Shown one piece after another: positions 34,069 through 46,116 of a stretch of DNA of 64,000 nucleotides. The stretch is from Acanthopleura granulata (lineage: Eukaryota > Mollusca > Polyplacophora > Chitonida > Chitonidae), in assembly GCA_016165875.1 (NCBI GenBank), contig JABBOT010000080.1:8476172-8540171 (forward strand), written 5' to 3'. A program made the translations under genes and the position numbers. Numbering within the stretch: the first letter of the stretch is position 1; each line of letters starts with the position of its first letter. The notes under the pieces are model-generated. The model ran no database searches, was not told where the DNA came from, and saw nothing but the letters and a program-made list of their open reading frames with translations.

Positions 34069-34609
34069 ACACACCAAATAAAAGTGTTAATAAAATAACG
34101 CATATCTGTAACACTTTACTAACACATTACTGTGTTAAAACAAACGCCTACACGGTAAAGTATCAACTAAATGTAAGTGTGAAAAGATATTAGAGCTACA
34201 CGCAACACTAGAACTATCTTAAATCTATCCTATATCATATATTAAATGTGGATTTTGTTTCAAAATATACCCCTTTAAACAGATAAACACATCGTCAATA
34301 ACAGTTTACTTGCTAATGCTTTAAATCAGTAACATCGGTGGTCATATAATATCACATAGTGGTTAATACGTTAACGTGTGTTCATTACAACAGAGAGAAA
34401 TCCAAAATTCTGGTAATAGATGATACAGTGATAGATTTATCTAATTATCGTTTAATCATTTTTTTAATATCGTTTTACACTTACATTTAGTTGGTATTTT
34501 TCTGTGCAGCCCTACATTGTCAACATTTATTTTAACACATGAACACATTGTCGTGTCAGTAAAGTGATACAAATAAGTGTTAATATAACAACACTTATTT
34601 GGTGTGTGT
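34069..34609. mobile_element. 541-bp foldback (MITE-like) element
   Basis: Left arm 34069-34192 begins ACACACCAAATAAAAGTGTT; right arm 34465-34609 ends AACACTTATTTGGTGTGTGT, its reverse complement. Further inside, CAACTAAATGTAAGTGT matches ACACTTACATTTAGTTG. The arms are about 125-145 bp and roughly 75-80 percent complementary. The non-palindromic centre has no coding frame. No clear target-site duplication. Probably a non-autonomous DNA transposon. Confidence 0.75.
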
Positions 34610-34959
34610 GCCTTGTGATTAATGACGTGTGGTTTGATTTGCTTGTAAACTTGTAATCAAACAGCTTCTGAATGGTTACCTCACTATGCCGCATTAACCT
34701 ACTATATACATGCAGTCATATTTTGGCGACAGTGAAAAGCAAATTTACTGCTTCTTTCGTAACAATAAAAATGTTATTAATAGGGACTTTTTCCACAGAA
34801 AGCTGGCATTTTTGGCTTCTGTATGATCGTTTCAAACGTCATTCTTGGCCAGCTGTAGTAATGAGTAAAAAATTTCTCCATGCTGAATGACGTTTACTTC
34901 GGCGATGTTTTGCCAGTTCATGTAAGTGACAACATTTACCAGGTGTACCTTAAGAGGTG

Positions 34960-35160
34960 AGGCGGACTTTCACTCGGGCTCTGACTGGTTTCCCCCATCC
35001 ATTATTCTAACCGCCGTTCAACATGTCATTGAAATATTCTCAAAAACATCAATAGAATACTGAAAAAGCCCGATGGTTTACTCCGGGTCTGTGGTTTACC
35101 CCAGGCGTGAAAGGAGAATCAATAAATCAATTACTCAATCAAATAAATAAATAAATAAAT
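34960..35160 (+). mobile_element. SINE family A remnant with AAATA tail, plus
   Basis: CACTCGGGCTCTGACTGGTT, ATTCTAACCGCCG, GAAATATTCTCAAAAACATC; a foreign stretch and then CAATCAAATAAATAAATAAA. Tail-to-tail with the next copy. Confidence 0.6.
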
Positions 35161-35386
35161 ATTTATTTGTTTATTTGATCGGTGTTTTACCCCTACTCAA
35201 GAATATTTTACTTACACGACGGCGGCCAGCATTATGTTGGGGGAAACGCGCGACCATCCACAGATAGCAGACAGATCATCCCACATGCGGCTGGAGAGGA
35301 AGGGAACATGAGCTGGACTCACAGGGACAGTATTGGTGGAAGGCATTTGCTAATTACGCCGCGCTGGCGCTAACCTCCTTGGCAAT
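35161..35386 (-). mobile_element. SINE family A, minus
   Basis: ATTTATTTGTTTATTTGATC, ACGACGGCGGCCAGCATTAT, GGCTGGAGAGGAAGG and a degraded head (TACGCCGCGCTGGCGCTAAC). It abuts the previous tail at an A/T palindrome. Confidence 0.88.
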
Positions 35387-36180
35387 AAATAAATAAATGA
35401 AAAAATAAAGTAAATACATTATTAGCCTGCTTAATCAATATTCATATGTTCATTAACTAAAATGTCCAGGGGTTTGAATAACTGGATGTACCTTAAAATT
35501 GCACACAAATTCAATTGTAGAAGCAAATGAAGGTCATAAATATTAATAGAACTCAAAATCAGTAACTTCTTGTCACGGAATAATATATTGGTCAAAGAAT
35601 GTGACATACACATGTATGTATACTTGACTAAAGTTTGTGTAAAACGAGAACTGGTGCTTCCAATTACATGTCTTAGTGGCTCTCCTTCGAAGTTCCCTGT
35701 TGATCGATTTCCAAGGGGGAAAGCCATGTCACTGGGCGTGTATGGTGTAGCCTGGTTGTACAGAACGCTCGCCGCAGATTATAAACCAATACGCTATAAT
35801 TATAAGAGGCTTAACGGGATCAATATACGGGCATAGAATAAGATTCACTGGGGTTTTATATGGGTATGTGATTAGCCCTTGGTTTGAGATGTCAGGTGCT
35901 GTTCAGCAGAGAGCAAGGAGAATAAATGTCACGGCCTCGAATCAGCCATGGATTCCAGAATGCATATAATGGTGTCTTACCTATGGCCGTGTTAATTATG
36001 TGCAATTATCAAATGAGCTAGCGTAGTGATACCGAGACAATACACACATCATGTATAACAGACTTCCAATACCATTTATAATGTATATTCGTGTAATTAT
36101 GATAAGCTCAGAAAGACATCTTTATGCTTATTAATAAGGTAATAGTATGGGATATATAAAGTTCATCGTGGAGGCTTTGC

Positions 36181-36382
36181 GTGCCTCCGTGAAGGAGGGT
36201 TTGTCTTCTCAAAAATGCGACGGCAGTGAGTTCAAGCCGAGCGCACACTGGCTTTCTCTGTCGTACCTGGAAAGGTCCACCAGCAAAATATCCTCCCACC
36301 TTAAGCTTGCCACCGCCGTATACGTGAAATATTTTTGAGTACCGCGTAAAACACCAATTAAATAAATAAATAAATAAATAAG
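36181..36382 (+). mobile_element. SINE family A, plus, diverged
   Basis: GTGCCTCCGTGAAGGAGGG head, GTGAGTTCAAGCCGAGCGCA (B box), CCACCGCCGTATACGTGAAA and CGTAAAACACCAATTAAATA with an (AAAT)n tail. The middle is deleted. Confidence 0.85.
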
Positions 36383-37204
36383 AAACATCTGCAGTGATAA
36401 ATGTAGTTGATAAATGGTGCCAGGTAATAGGTGGTAAGTTGTTAGCTTTCGCGTATCTCAGTTTGTTCTTAAAATATATACATGTAGTAGCAATTTACCT
36501 GTCACATATAGCACCATAGACTTCAATAGGAAAACTGAGTAACAAAAGTAAGTGGATATAAAATGGATATTTATTCGACGTCAAATTGCTCAAAATGCTA
36601 TATTCTTATATCACATATAAAAAATCGCATGAAAACATTGCAAAACGCCCATGCATTGCAAATACACCATGGCCTATTCACTATCCACTGCCATGTTACG
36701 CCCGAAGACAAATGACAGAACTAGATAATGGAAACCCTGGAACTATGTTTGAGTACGGAGGGATACAGTTACATAGACATTGTTTCTATTGTTTTTAGAC
36801 ATTGGTAAATAATGCACAAATTTTATACAGTAACAACCCATTTGCATGGAATAGGAGTTTGGAAGCTATAACGCTACAGTCGCTGTAAGAAGTATACCTT
36901 AAATGGGTTGTTTTGTAAACTGATCGTGCGATTATTGATTTAGAACGTCGCTTCATGGTACACGAGTGGTATAGGAATGTCGGACAGAATACTTAACAAT
37001 GCATTATATTATATATAAGCTATAACAGACAATCGTGTATTAATCGTCAACCATATATGGATGTTCCACAACAATATTGCTCCGCTGCCGTTTATGTCGG
37101 ATTCTTCAAAGAACCTGGCCTTTTTATTTTCGAAATACAAAGGTGGTTTGTTTTAGCAAAAACCGTGTCGTCAACATGACATGTGTATCATTGTCATTAA
37201 TTTG
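36383..37204. other. intergenic, no gene recognised
   Basis: AT-rich DNA; no exon or known repeat supported. Confidence 0.4.
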
Positions 37205-37505
37205 GTCTGCCTCGGAAACGGTAGATTCGGGATTAAATCCCGAAACGTGACATACCTATGCGACTACATCATCTGTGATCTTAAATGACACTATACCTTT
37301 CTTGGCTCTCAGCATTAAGAGGAATAGGCCAACCACTGGTCGACTGGTAGAGCCTTGTGTCTGGTGATCTTGGCATGGCGTTAGAACGACGCAGCATTAT
37401 AAAAATGCCAGGCTTGGGTCTGGTCTGCTACAAGTAGACACCTGCGTGATATGCCTGGAATAATGTTGACAACGACGCTAAACCCGGATTATACAATCAA
37501 ACAAC
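37205..37505 (+). mobile_element. SINE family B, near full-length
   Basis: B-box-like GATTCGGGATTAAATCCCG, TGTCTGGTGATCTTGGCATG, AACGACGCAGCATTATAAAA, ACAAGTAGACACCTGCGTGA and TGTTGACAACGACGCTAAAC. The order matches the copy at 14790. Confidence 0.6.
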
Positions 37506-39219
37506 GCAAATATCAGCTCGAATCTCAGAGCAATGCTGTGGCAAGATCACGGATTCCTAGAATCTTTTTAGAGTTATAGGCCCTTAAGTTTGGATAAGTA
37601 CCCCCAGGGCATATACTATTTATTTTAGTTGTTAGGATATTTTTTTAAAGACAGTTATAATGGCATTTCGCTCTCGGATCTATCCATACTTCTCCATGTC
37701 AACCTTGAAACTATGACCAAAGAACGCTTCAATGCACTCTAGGTAGAATTTCATGTTATAATTAGGTTTTCACAAACGCCACGTATGCTCTGCAGAATAA
37801 CAATTATTAATAAAAGGTGTGGTACAGGTTGTGATGTACCTCACACGAGTTCACTCTTATGGTGTGAATCACTCGTCAAATGGGAACTGAAGCACATCGC
37901 TATCTTCTTACAGCGAATAGACAGCCTTGTACATTTTGCAATTCATATTGATTCAAACCGCAAACAACATACTGGGCGTGTTGCGTTATAGATTATAGCA
38001 GACCAGCGAGGCCGCTACCAAGAAGGATATCTAGTTCGGAGTATATTCTCAGCAATACATTCTATTGTTCTAGAGTAGCTCAGCTCTAACCGGCTGATCG
38101 AAGTGGGTATAAGGTTGGAAAATTGGAGTCCGCAAACCTCATTCTTGCTAGACAATGAGCACTTTCGGCATGCAGCAAACCGATGCGCTGTACATGCCCC
38201 ACTATATACGATCGCCTTTACGATCGAAGCCTTATAGGGGTCATTTACAGTGGTATATAGCTCTGTCGCATAAGCGCCAGCCCGTTTGGACGCTGCGAGC
38301 AATGTATTGACTGAAACCTTCCTGAACGCACTCGATGGTGGCCTTGAAGACAAGGCATGAAGCCTAGTAAGACTAGTCCAGGCAGCGCAGTTTGTTTATG
38401 CTCTAACAGGCAGCATATATTACAATGATAATCAGCTCAGTCATGCGTATGTAGCTAACTGGAAAATGGTGTTTGTAACGGGTTTTTTTTTCTTCTGAAC
38501 ATGTGTGTGGCTTGAACTTATCGATCAGCATGTGCACAGGATACTCGTATGGTGCGCGCTTAACCGTGTGTATGTTTGTATATGTACGACAGGTAGATTT
38601 GGCGGATCTACACATTAGATTAAAGATATTCTTTTCAGATGCGCCTTATATAAGCCAGTGATGAGGATGATACAGTCGCATTATGCGTATTTATTCGACT
38701 GCAAAAATTACTCATTTATAAATCTTACTGTAGTATTCCTCATGCATGAATTGCATGATAAATATACATATATGCCCATACACTGTTTACCTTTTGTATG
38801 GAGCTAGGCCATGGGCGTTGTCTGGCACGTTTGGAAGGGCGTTGGCTTATTCTTATCTTCATCCATGTACAGATGGCCCCGGACGTAAAAATACGTATGA
38901 GTGAAAAATTCTCGAGAACTCCTCACAAGCACCGAAAGAAAGCGAATAAATAAAATTAATTCATCAATCAACAAGAATAATATAAAATAAAAATAAATAG
39001 AAAATAACTAGCATATTGCTGCCAGATATCTCTTTCAAGCAAGCCGTACATGTACATTTATGCTTATTTATAACACTGTCTCTTGACATCGAAATTTTCT
39101 ACTGAAATTTCGATTTTGTAAATGTATATAAATATACATGCAATAATGTGCAAAACTAATGTTTCTTATCTGTTATAATTATAAACGGGTATACTCGTGT
39201 AGGCTCCGTTGCTTATTCC
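37506..39219. other. intergenic; one unsupported minus open frame
   Basis: A 112-codon minus-strand open frame (38015-38353) has no family resemblance I can defend. Otherwise AT-rich non-coding sequence. Confidence 0.4.
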
Positions 39220-39319
39220 TATGCTCGTCAGCAACTTGGGGATGGTCGTGGGATTCACCCCCTGGCTCTGCCCGGTTTCATCCCACCATAATGATCGCCG
39301 CCATCGTATAAGTGAAATA
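39220..39319 (+). mobile_element. SINE family A fragment, first of a same-strand cluster
   Basis: CGTCAGCAACTTGGGGATGG, CTGGCTCTGCCCGGTTTCAT, CCATCGTATAAGTGAAATAT, then interrupted by the head of the next copy. Confidence 0.88.
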
Positions 39320-39582
39320 TGGGCCCTCAGTCGGTTAGCGCGCTGGCGCAGCTCAATGACCTAGTAGCCTCCCACCAATGCGGTCGTTGTGAGTTCAAGT
39401 CCAGCTCGTGCTGGCTTCCTCTCCGGTCGTACGTGGGAAGGTCTGCCAGCAACTTGCGGATGGTCGTGGGTTTCCCCCGGGCTCAGCCCGGTTATCTTCC
39501 ACCATAATGCTGGCCGCCGTCGAATAAGAAAATATTCTTGAGTAAGGTTCAAAACACCAATCAAATAAATAAAGAAATAAAT
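39320..39582 (+). mobile_element. SINE family A, full-length, inserted into the previous copy
   Basis: CTCAGTCGGTTAGCGCGCTG, GTGAGTTCAAGTCCAGCTCG, CGTGGGAAGGTCTGCCAGCA, CCATAATGCTGGCCGCCGTC, AACACCAATCAAATAAATAA. The flanking fragments end in GTGAAATAT and resume with GAGTGAATTATTCTTG, so it probably split an older copy. Confidence 0.92.
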
Positions 39583-39636
39583 ATGAGTGAATTATTCTTG
39601 TGTGTGGCGTAAAACTCCAATCAGATAAATAAATAT
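39583..39636 (+). mobile_element. SINE family A 3' remnant
   Basis: ATTATTCTTGTGTGTGGCGT and AAACTCCAATCAGATAAATA: the 3' end, probably of the copy interrupted at 39319. Confidence 0.8.
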
Positions 39637-39689
39637 TCCTATGCCATACTGTATAGTGGCGTATATCCTACACGAACATGCACTGATAC

Positions 39690-39830
39690 ATGAAGTCGAT
39701 GATCTGCAAACTTGACGACTGAGGGCGCGTGTTCGAATCCAGCTCTTGTTGCTTCGGCTGTGACTTTTTAACTCAGCAGGTTTGCAGGATGCCAAGCGAA
39801 TGCGTATAACACCAAACAAACAAATGAATA
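39690..39830 (+). mobile_element. variant tRNA-like SINE
   Basis: B box GTGTTCGAATCCAGC, a shortened body and AACACCAAACAAACAAATGA. Related 3' end, different middle. Confidence 0.55.
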
Positions 39831-40129
39831 TATAGGCCGTGAGGTGCCCAAAAAGTCATACTTGTAAATGGGCAGGGCAAGGGTAAGTTTTTCCAATGTC
39901 TTCCTCCAAATTGACCGCCAGCGTTTAAGTGAAAAATTCTTCAGTAAAATTTTTCAATATGTTTGCAGAAAACCACCAATCTGGTTGCCCCTGGATGCCT
40001 TGAGGAATGTATAATAATGACCTAATTCATTTGATTTCAGTCAAATTTCTTTTCCATCAGACGAATTCATGTGTAAATCGAGACTCTGTACGATAGCACA
40101 CGGTACATGCATTATACTAAATGTACATA

Positions 40130-41530
40130 TACGGCTAGGAAGTATGTGTAGGCGCCTACATACATTCCTATTGCGACATACCCGAAAGTATAGGCGTGTG
40201 TGAAACTGTTGATATTTATTGGTAAGTAAACAAGGCCTACTCCGCGTTGTATACGCGCCTGCCAGTATACTGCATACAGTACATTCTACATACTACATCA
40301 GAGGAAAGTATACATAAGACCAATGAGGGGCCTAAATTAAGTAAAACAAGTGGGCCTATTACTTATTAATCGTATGAATACGATGGCTAGGTCTATTTTT
40401 TTTCAGCACATTGAGTTACTAAAGCCTACATTTATTGTACATCATATATATTACTGTTGTTTATATTTACCATGTATAAAAGATACTGCTGAACAAAGAA
40501 CTGAATTAAAAAAAAAATGAACATGACATATTGTGCCGGCACCAGATTGTTGAAATACTGCCGGGGCGGGGTAAATCCAGAGTCATAGCAATTCATTTAT
40601 GATGTTACAATATGCATGCATGTTCTGTGTGAACATCACGTTGGCATTTGTCTAGAGATAGGCGTAGGCGCCCTACATGTAAGCCCTGTATATCAAACAC
40701 TGATATATTTTGTAAACATTTGAGCAGGTGGGCCTATACATAAGTTCAGGGTTTCGAAACGGACAGTACATAGCCTATGACTGTCTCATTCAGTGGAGAT
40801 GTATAGGCTAATTCCTGCCAAAAAGCACATGCCATTAATTCTGTGTTCAAGTGCTGGATCTAGGCCTACATAGGGCACCGTGAAGCTAAATATAGGCCTA
40901 TCTACGTATAATATTAGCAGGGCATAAGACGATAGCGTCTCCACAGGCTTATAGAAATGTGCAGTTGTTACGTGTTTAGTTTGAAATTCATGTATATGTT
41001 AGAATATAGCCTGATAATCGTTATTACATAGAACTATGTCTACATGGTTCACGTACATGTAGGCTACAGTGTAAGGAAAGCAATCAGGCTACCGTGCATG
41101 CACTGCATACAAGGCTACAGGCCTATTAACGGTAGGCCAGCCTATTCCGGTGCCAACATTTTTCAGACTGGCTACAGATGATGCATACCAGAGCTTTCAA
41201 CAACTGATAAAACCCTCATTGCATTCAGTACCTGCAGGCCTACACTGATATTAAGGGCCGTTCGTCAACATGAAGTCTCGATCCTTATAGGCCATATATA
41301 TCGTGTCCAAAAACGTTGAAGTCCAAGTCGTTGAAACTTGGACATGGAAAAAAGATGAAAACGATGGAATGACAATGTAAAAGTCAATACAAGTATTCGT
41401 GTGCGCATAAAGTCTACTCATAGCACGGGTGATAGGTCCACATTGTCATAGGCCTGTCATTCAACTAAATCATTTTCAGTTTCATTGTCTGCGAATCTGT
41501 TACTCGTTAGGCCTATAGTCGCAAACTTCA
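40130..41530. other. region enriched in AGGCCTA-type words
   Basis: AGGCCTA, GGGCCTA or TAGGCGCCTA words occur more than a dozen times (e.g. 40149, 40231, 40353, 40861, 40889, 41119, 41236, 41512). No coding frame and no clear repeat unit; just upstream of the promoter-like region at 41.9 kb. Confidence 0.4.
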
Positions 41531-41899
41531 CCAACTTTTCGAGTCACAAGTACTTCAACTAGCCCAACCACGGCCTGTTTTGCCTGTAAGAGAGGAAGGT
41601 AATTGTTCGACATGAACGCTCGCCAGCAGGAGAAAAAGGCACAAAGGCCTCATGCATATTCAACATCCGCCTCGATAACGTCACAACTCGGCGAGCACAC
41701 CGCTTATCCGCTGGTGGACTACACTGTTTCACCTTAGCGAGTTGGAAGAGATACCCAAAGACTTTGCGCTGAAACCGACAGATTACGTCGAGAAGTGTAA
41801 AAAATGACCAAACAGCGATCTTCCTGGGTGAGTATAGGTAATAGTTGGTGCATTTTGAGTCCGCCAAAGTGATTTCCGGACGACAAAACATGGGTTGAA

Positions 41900-42530
41900 A
41901 ACTAGTGCGGGCAACCGCATTGCTCGCTGTCTAGCAATCCAAGATGGCTTCTAGGCAGTGAACTCAGAGAGGATACGGGTTTTCTTTGTTAAGTTCGACC
42001 TTCAACCTCAGCCGCACTACCGTGTATAAGGGACGACGATTGAAGGAAAATTAAGGCGATGTGTTACATTAAGAAGTTGAAGAACACTTTTGTGGGCTTC
42101 TTGAGAAGAGCGATGAGTATATAAAGCCACGATAGTGTTGTCTTTTGAGTACATGCAGTTTCCTGAGCGAAGAAAAACAGTGCTCCCGCTGGTACGCGAT
42201 CTGTGTCATCGATTGAACGTTTGCCAGCGGGGAAAATTGTCCCAGACGGCGAATGATATCAGCAGTGGTTTTAGCTCACATGGTTTATGTGCAACGTAGA
42301 ACGCTGCTCAGATCTTGTCTGAACTGAATTTTCGCCCTACTTGTTGTGCGCTTGTTGTAGTTGTTCATGTAGAGACCAGGAAATGTATTCTGTCGTCAGT
42401 AGTGTACAGGTGCTTACAGCCCACTGCTTTGGATTCGTTTTTGTTTCTGTCTAGACAACTTCTCAGTGGAACTTCAAATGCAGTGAGGCTTGTAGAGTTA
42501 ACGATGCCATGCTTAGAATCATAATGGTAA
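41900..42530 (+). promoter_or_regulatory. promoter-like region and possible first exon of the zinc-finger gene
   Basis: AAGATGGC at 41941 fits a YY1-type downstream element, TATATAAA at 42118 fits a TATA box, and ATAATG|gtaaca at 42526 could be the donor of a non-coding first exon. The local CpG level is higher than in the neighbours. The next plausible exon is at 49065. All of this is inferred. Confidence 0.35.
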
Positions 42531-43194
42531 CATTTAAAAATTAAATGTACCTGTAAGATTTTAAATTATTATACCTAAGTTTCAAACTGCAGTGACAGTA
42601 TTTGTAACACTATTTGTGCTGAAAAAAATTGAGATTTACAGGTTCTGGGTACAATTTGTTATCATAATCTTGGCATTTTCTAGTCCTATCTCCATGGCTT
42701 TGAAGGCTGGCAAGAATACCTTCCAACAACAAAATCATGTGCCCAGGTTATTGCCAGAACCATCATGAATGTGGTGCTGAAGTAAAGCCAGATAGCTAAG
42801 GAATCGATCCCTGTCAGCCCTTTTGACTGTCATGACGAAAAGCTGCTGCTTCAAACCAAAGAAATCCTTTGTTTTGGAGAAGTCAGTTAAGTTTGTGATT
42901 AAATCCAAATTGCACACTGCGCTGGTTATCCAAAGGCACTGCCTTGGTGTGACGAATCACATAACAATAACGGCAAATAACAACCCTCGATTGGCTCTGC
43001 TGGGTTGGTAACACTGGTGTTTCCGTAAAATCGTAAAAGCCCATGATCATAGAACCCAGAGTCAATTTGCATATATGTAGGTCATACATGGTATATACAT
43101 GTACCAGGTCTAAACAGTGATGGGTCAAAGTATTTAAGAATGAAATGAAAATGGCCATAAAGATGTTAAATTGAGCCCAGTGAAATTTACAGAC

Positions 43195-43252
43195 TTTGTG
43201 TAAGTGAAAAATTCTTGAGTGCAGCATTAATCAAGAATCAAATAGATAAATA
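43195..43252 (+). mobile_element. SINE-like 3' remnant
   Basis: TGTAAGTGAAAAATTCTTGA, GTGCAGCATTAATCAAGAAT, CAAATAGATAAATAT. Matches only the 3' block of family A. Confidence 0.6.
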
Positions 43253-44560
43253 TATGAGCTGGCCATGGACTGAACTAAAAGGTTTTAAAGCATTTAATGC
43301 TGGAAAATAAAGAAATCTTGCCATTTAGTAGAATAAATGTAGGCCTTTGCTATGTTGACGTATGATAAAACTTGGTTATCTCTATCGGATATATTGCAGT
43401 TGTTAACATTAATTACACATACAGTTAACAGCAGGAAGTTGTACATGGTGGGGTTTGAAATTTCTTTTGTAATATTATGCTTAATGAAGTGCAGAGTTGA
43501 GATACCTTTCGAAGGAAACTGGTCAGTTCACATTACAGATGGACTGAGAAAACCTGCAGTTTTTGAATAATTATATATTAATTATTAAGGATTTCCAGTC
43601 TACTTTGAAAATTTGCTGTAATGTAGTATGATTAATGGACAAATGTAAACCAGCTGGAAAACCTGTTGATTAATTTGAACAGCCTACGCATAATTATATA
43701 TTGGACTATTTTACTACAATGTAGAATATTTAATGGACATGTAAATGGGAGAACTGGTGGATTTCTGTATATATACACTAACAGTAACAGTAGTCCGGTA
43801 CTGTAATTTGCTAGAAAGTAATATTACCCTAATTCTTCTAGTTATTAGGACACCTGGTCTGCCCCTTTTAGCCAGTATACATACGATTGTAACAGGCATA
43901 TGCAGTTTCTTTTTCTTACATGGTTAGTTTATGAAATGGACAAGATGTCTTTATTTTGCTGGAAAATTAGGAGAGCATGATAATTTTTCGCTTCAAACAC
44001 AACTGACACGTGTCACAAAAATGGGAAGAATTAGGCTAGTGGATGAGACGCAAAAACAAAGAAAGGAGACTATTATTATATGTGATAACTGCGTGTATGC
44101 AGAAAAGCATGGAATTCCTGGTGAAGGCCTTTCGGATGGTGGTTCGCGGATTCAGCTCAGTCATACATACTTTCCTTGAAAGTGTGCTTTTTAGGTTAAA
44201 GCTCAAAGCAGAAATCTCATGCAGGGGTCACGCTTCACTGAGCAGATATATCTGAAAGCCCTTATGTGTATGCTGCCCAGTTTGATGACCTGATAAAAAC
44301 ATGAAGGATATTCATGGCACATGTATTTGGCTTTATGGTGAGTTCTTTACTGCTTGAGCAGGCTACATGCACAAAGTATAATTAATGAAAATACGCTTCT
44401 TAATTATTAATGACTTAATGCCTTGAAAACTAATAATGGTTAAATCCTCTGTTATATTCCAATGTCAATCATTACACCATTGTAATCATTACAACATTAC
44501 AGCACTTAATACATGTTTAACACGGTGCAGAGATTTGTAGTGTACCTTGCAGTGCTTGTG

Positions 44561-44926
44561 AAGGGGGGCAATGCTTTAGCCGGCACACTCCAGTTTCCTT
44601 GACGTTGTGAAGGGCAATGCTTTAGCCGGCACACTCCAGTTTCCTTGACGTTGTGAAGGGCAATGCTTTAGCCGGCACACTCCAGTTTCCTTGACGTTGT
44701 GAAGGGCAGTGCTTTAGCTGGCACACTCCAGTTTCCTTGACGTTGTGAAGGGCAGTGCTTTAGCCGGCACACTCCAGTTTCCTTGACGTTGTGAAGGGCA
44801 GTGCTTTAGCCGGCACACTCCAGTTTCCTTGACGTTGTGAAGGGCAATGCTTTAGCCGGCACACTCCAGTTTCCTTGACGTTGTGAAGGGCAATGCTTTA
44901 GCCGGCACACTCCAGTTTCCTTGACG
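44561..44926 (+). repeat. 46-bp minisatellite, 8 copies
   Basis: The unit GGGCARTGCTTTAGCCGGCA...TTGACGTTGTGAA repeats with a fixed 46-base period (GCARTGC at 44568, 44614, 44660 and so on). Copies 1-3 and 7-8 read CAATGC and copies 4-6 read CAGTGC. The part GGCACACTCCAGTTTCCTTG resembles a SINE-body word. Confidence 0.95.
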
Positions 44927-45002
44927 CTGAAACCTAACCATCTTTGTGTATAAAGGGAAATATAATTTTGAGGTCTGCTTTAAACACCAAATAAATAACT
45001 AG

Positions 45003-45215
45003 CCCAAATGACCTACAATGTCGCCCATGACAAAGTTGCCTATTTTTTTCTGTTGCTTTTCCTGAGAGTTTTAGTGATTTCTGGAAGTTTAGAAGACTGG
45101 ATGGTACTCTAGTGGGAAAATGTGAGTTTCATTACCAGAAATAATATTTTATGACATTTATTTGCCTCGAACGAGGTACTTTTTTGGAAGGAATTTGAGT
45201 TCATTTACTGTAGGC
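45003..45215 (+). mobile_element. MITE-like family M, copy 1
   Basis: Starts CCCAAATGACCTACAATGTC, has CATGACAAAGTTGCC, GAAAATGTGAGTTTCA and CAGAAATAATATTTTATGAC. The last words recur in copy 2 at 46.9 kb. Confidence 0.65.
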
Positions 45216-45424
45216 TTATAGCAAAATTTTGCAGATGTGCCAGCTCCTTACACAAAACATCACCCAGGCAGAGTTAAACAAAAAGTGTGCTCAGCTTTTT
45301 ATTTATATCTGTACTATTTATGGTTTAAAAGGTGAACATTCACAATTGTGATTTTGGCGTTGTTTCATAAACTCTTGAAATGGAATACTATTTTAGTATA
45401 TAGGATTACCAGCGTCAAGAGATC

Positions 45425-45515
45425 CCCCAACCTTAACGCTTGCTGCTGTCCTATATAAAGGGAAATGTTCTTGAGTACAGCATTAAACACAAACCTGAAT
45501 CAAGCAAATAATTAA
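45425..45515 (+). mobile_element. SINE-like 3' remnant
   Basis: CCCCCAACCTTAACGCTTGC, TATATAAAGGGAAATGTTCT, TGAGTACAGCATTAAACACA. Diverged 3' block of family A. Confidence 0.6.
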
Positions 45516-46116
45516 ACAGTACATCTACAGGTGGTTAAGTAGGAAGTCGACAAGTTATTTTTTTTCGACCTGTTTATACTTGCCTGTACAGGAAGTGGTG
45601 CAGTTGTGTTTAATGCGATGCAGTGTGCAGGTTTCAGGCTTGCCTCTGCAGGAGGAAGTGCTTATGGTTTATGGGTTATCCTGTTCATAGGTGGACAACT
45701 CTATAGCTTCCTGGTGTTTGCATACACACTTAGATAAGGTGTTGCTCTCGTTTGACAGGAATTAGAAATTTCCCCTCAGATTCGTTTTATTGCTCTTGCG
45801 ATGACTAGTACATGTATGTACTGCATGTCACATATGTTATTTATACATCAGTGAAATCACAGTATTTCCTTCGCTGATAAAAGTGTTATTTCTACTGCAG
45901 TGAAGTATCACATTTTGATATTTCACAGCCAGACGTCATGACTTCAAAAAAGTAACATTTTATTTTAAAAAGTTCCAATCTGATCTAAGCGGAATGACAC
46001 CATAGTATTGCATCATATACACGATGTTAGGCTCTAGGCATATCTGTGACAGGCTACGGCTGGAAAAAATGCCAAAGTACACAAAATCATGTTGGGGTAT
46101 AAGTAATAAATAGAAC

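Noticed and set aside
38015..38353. 112-codon minus-strand open frame
   Set aside because: No recognised family, no splice context, and residue composition like random sequence; could be a transposon relic but not supportable.
41559..41891. 110-codon minus-strand open frame near the promoter-like region
   Set aside because: Considered as a divergent gene, but composition and lack of any motif argue against it.
43931..44179. 82-codon open frame with a CxxC-like word
   Set aside because: Single weak motif, no splice sites or homology impression; treated as non-coding intron sequence.
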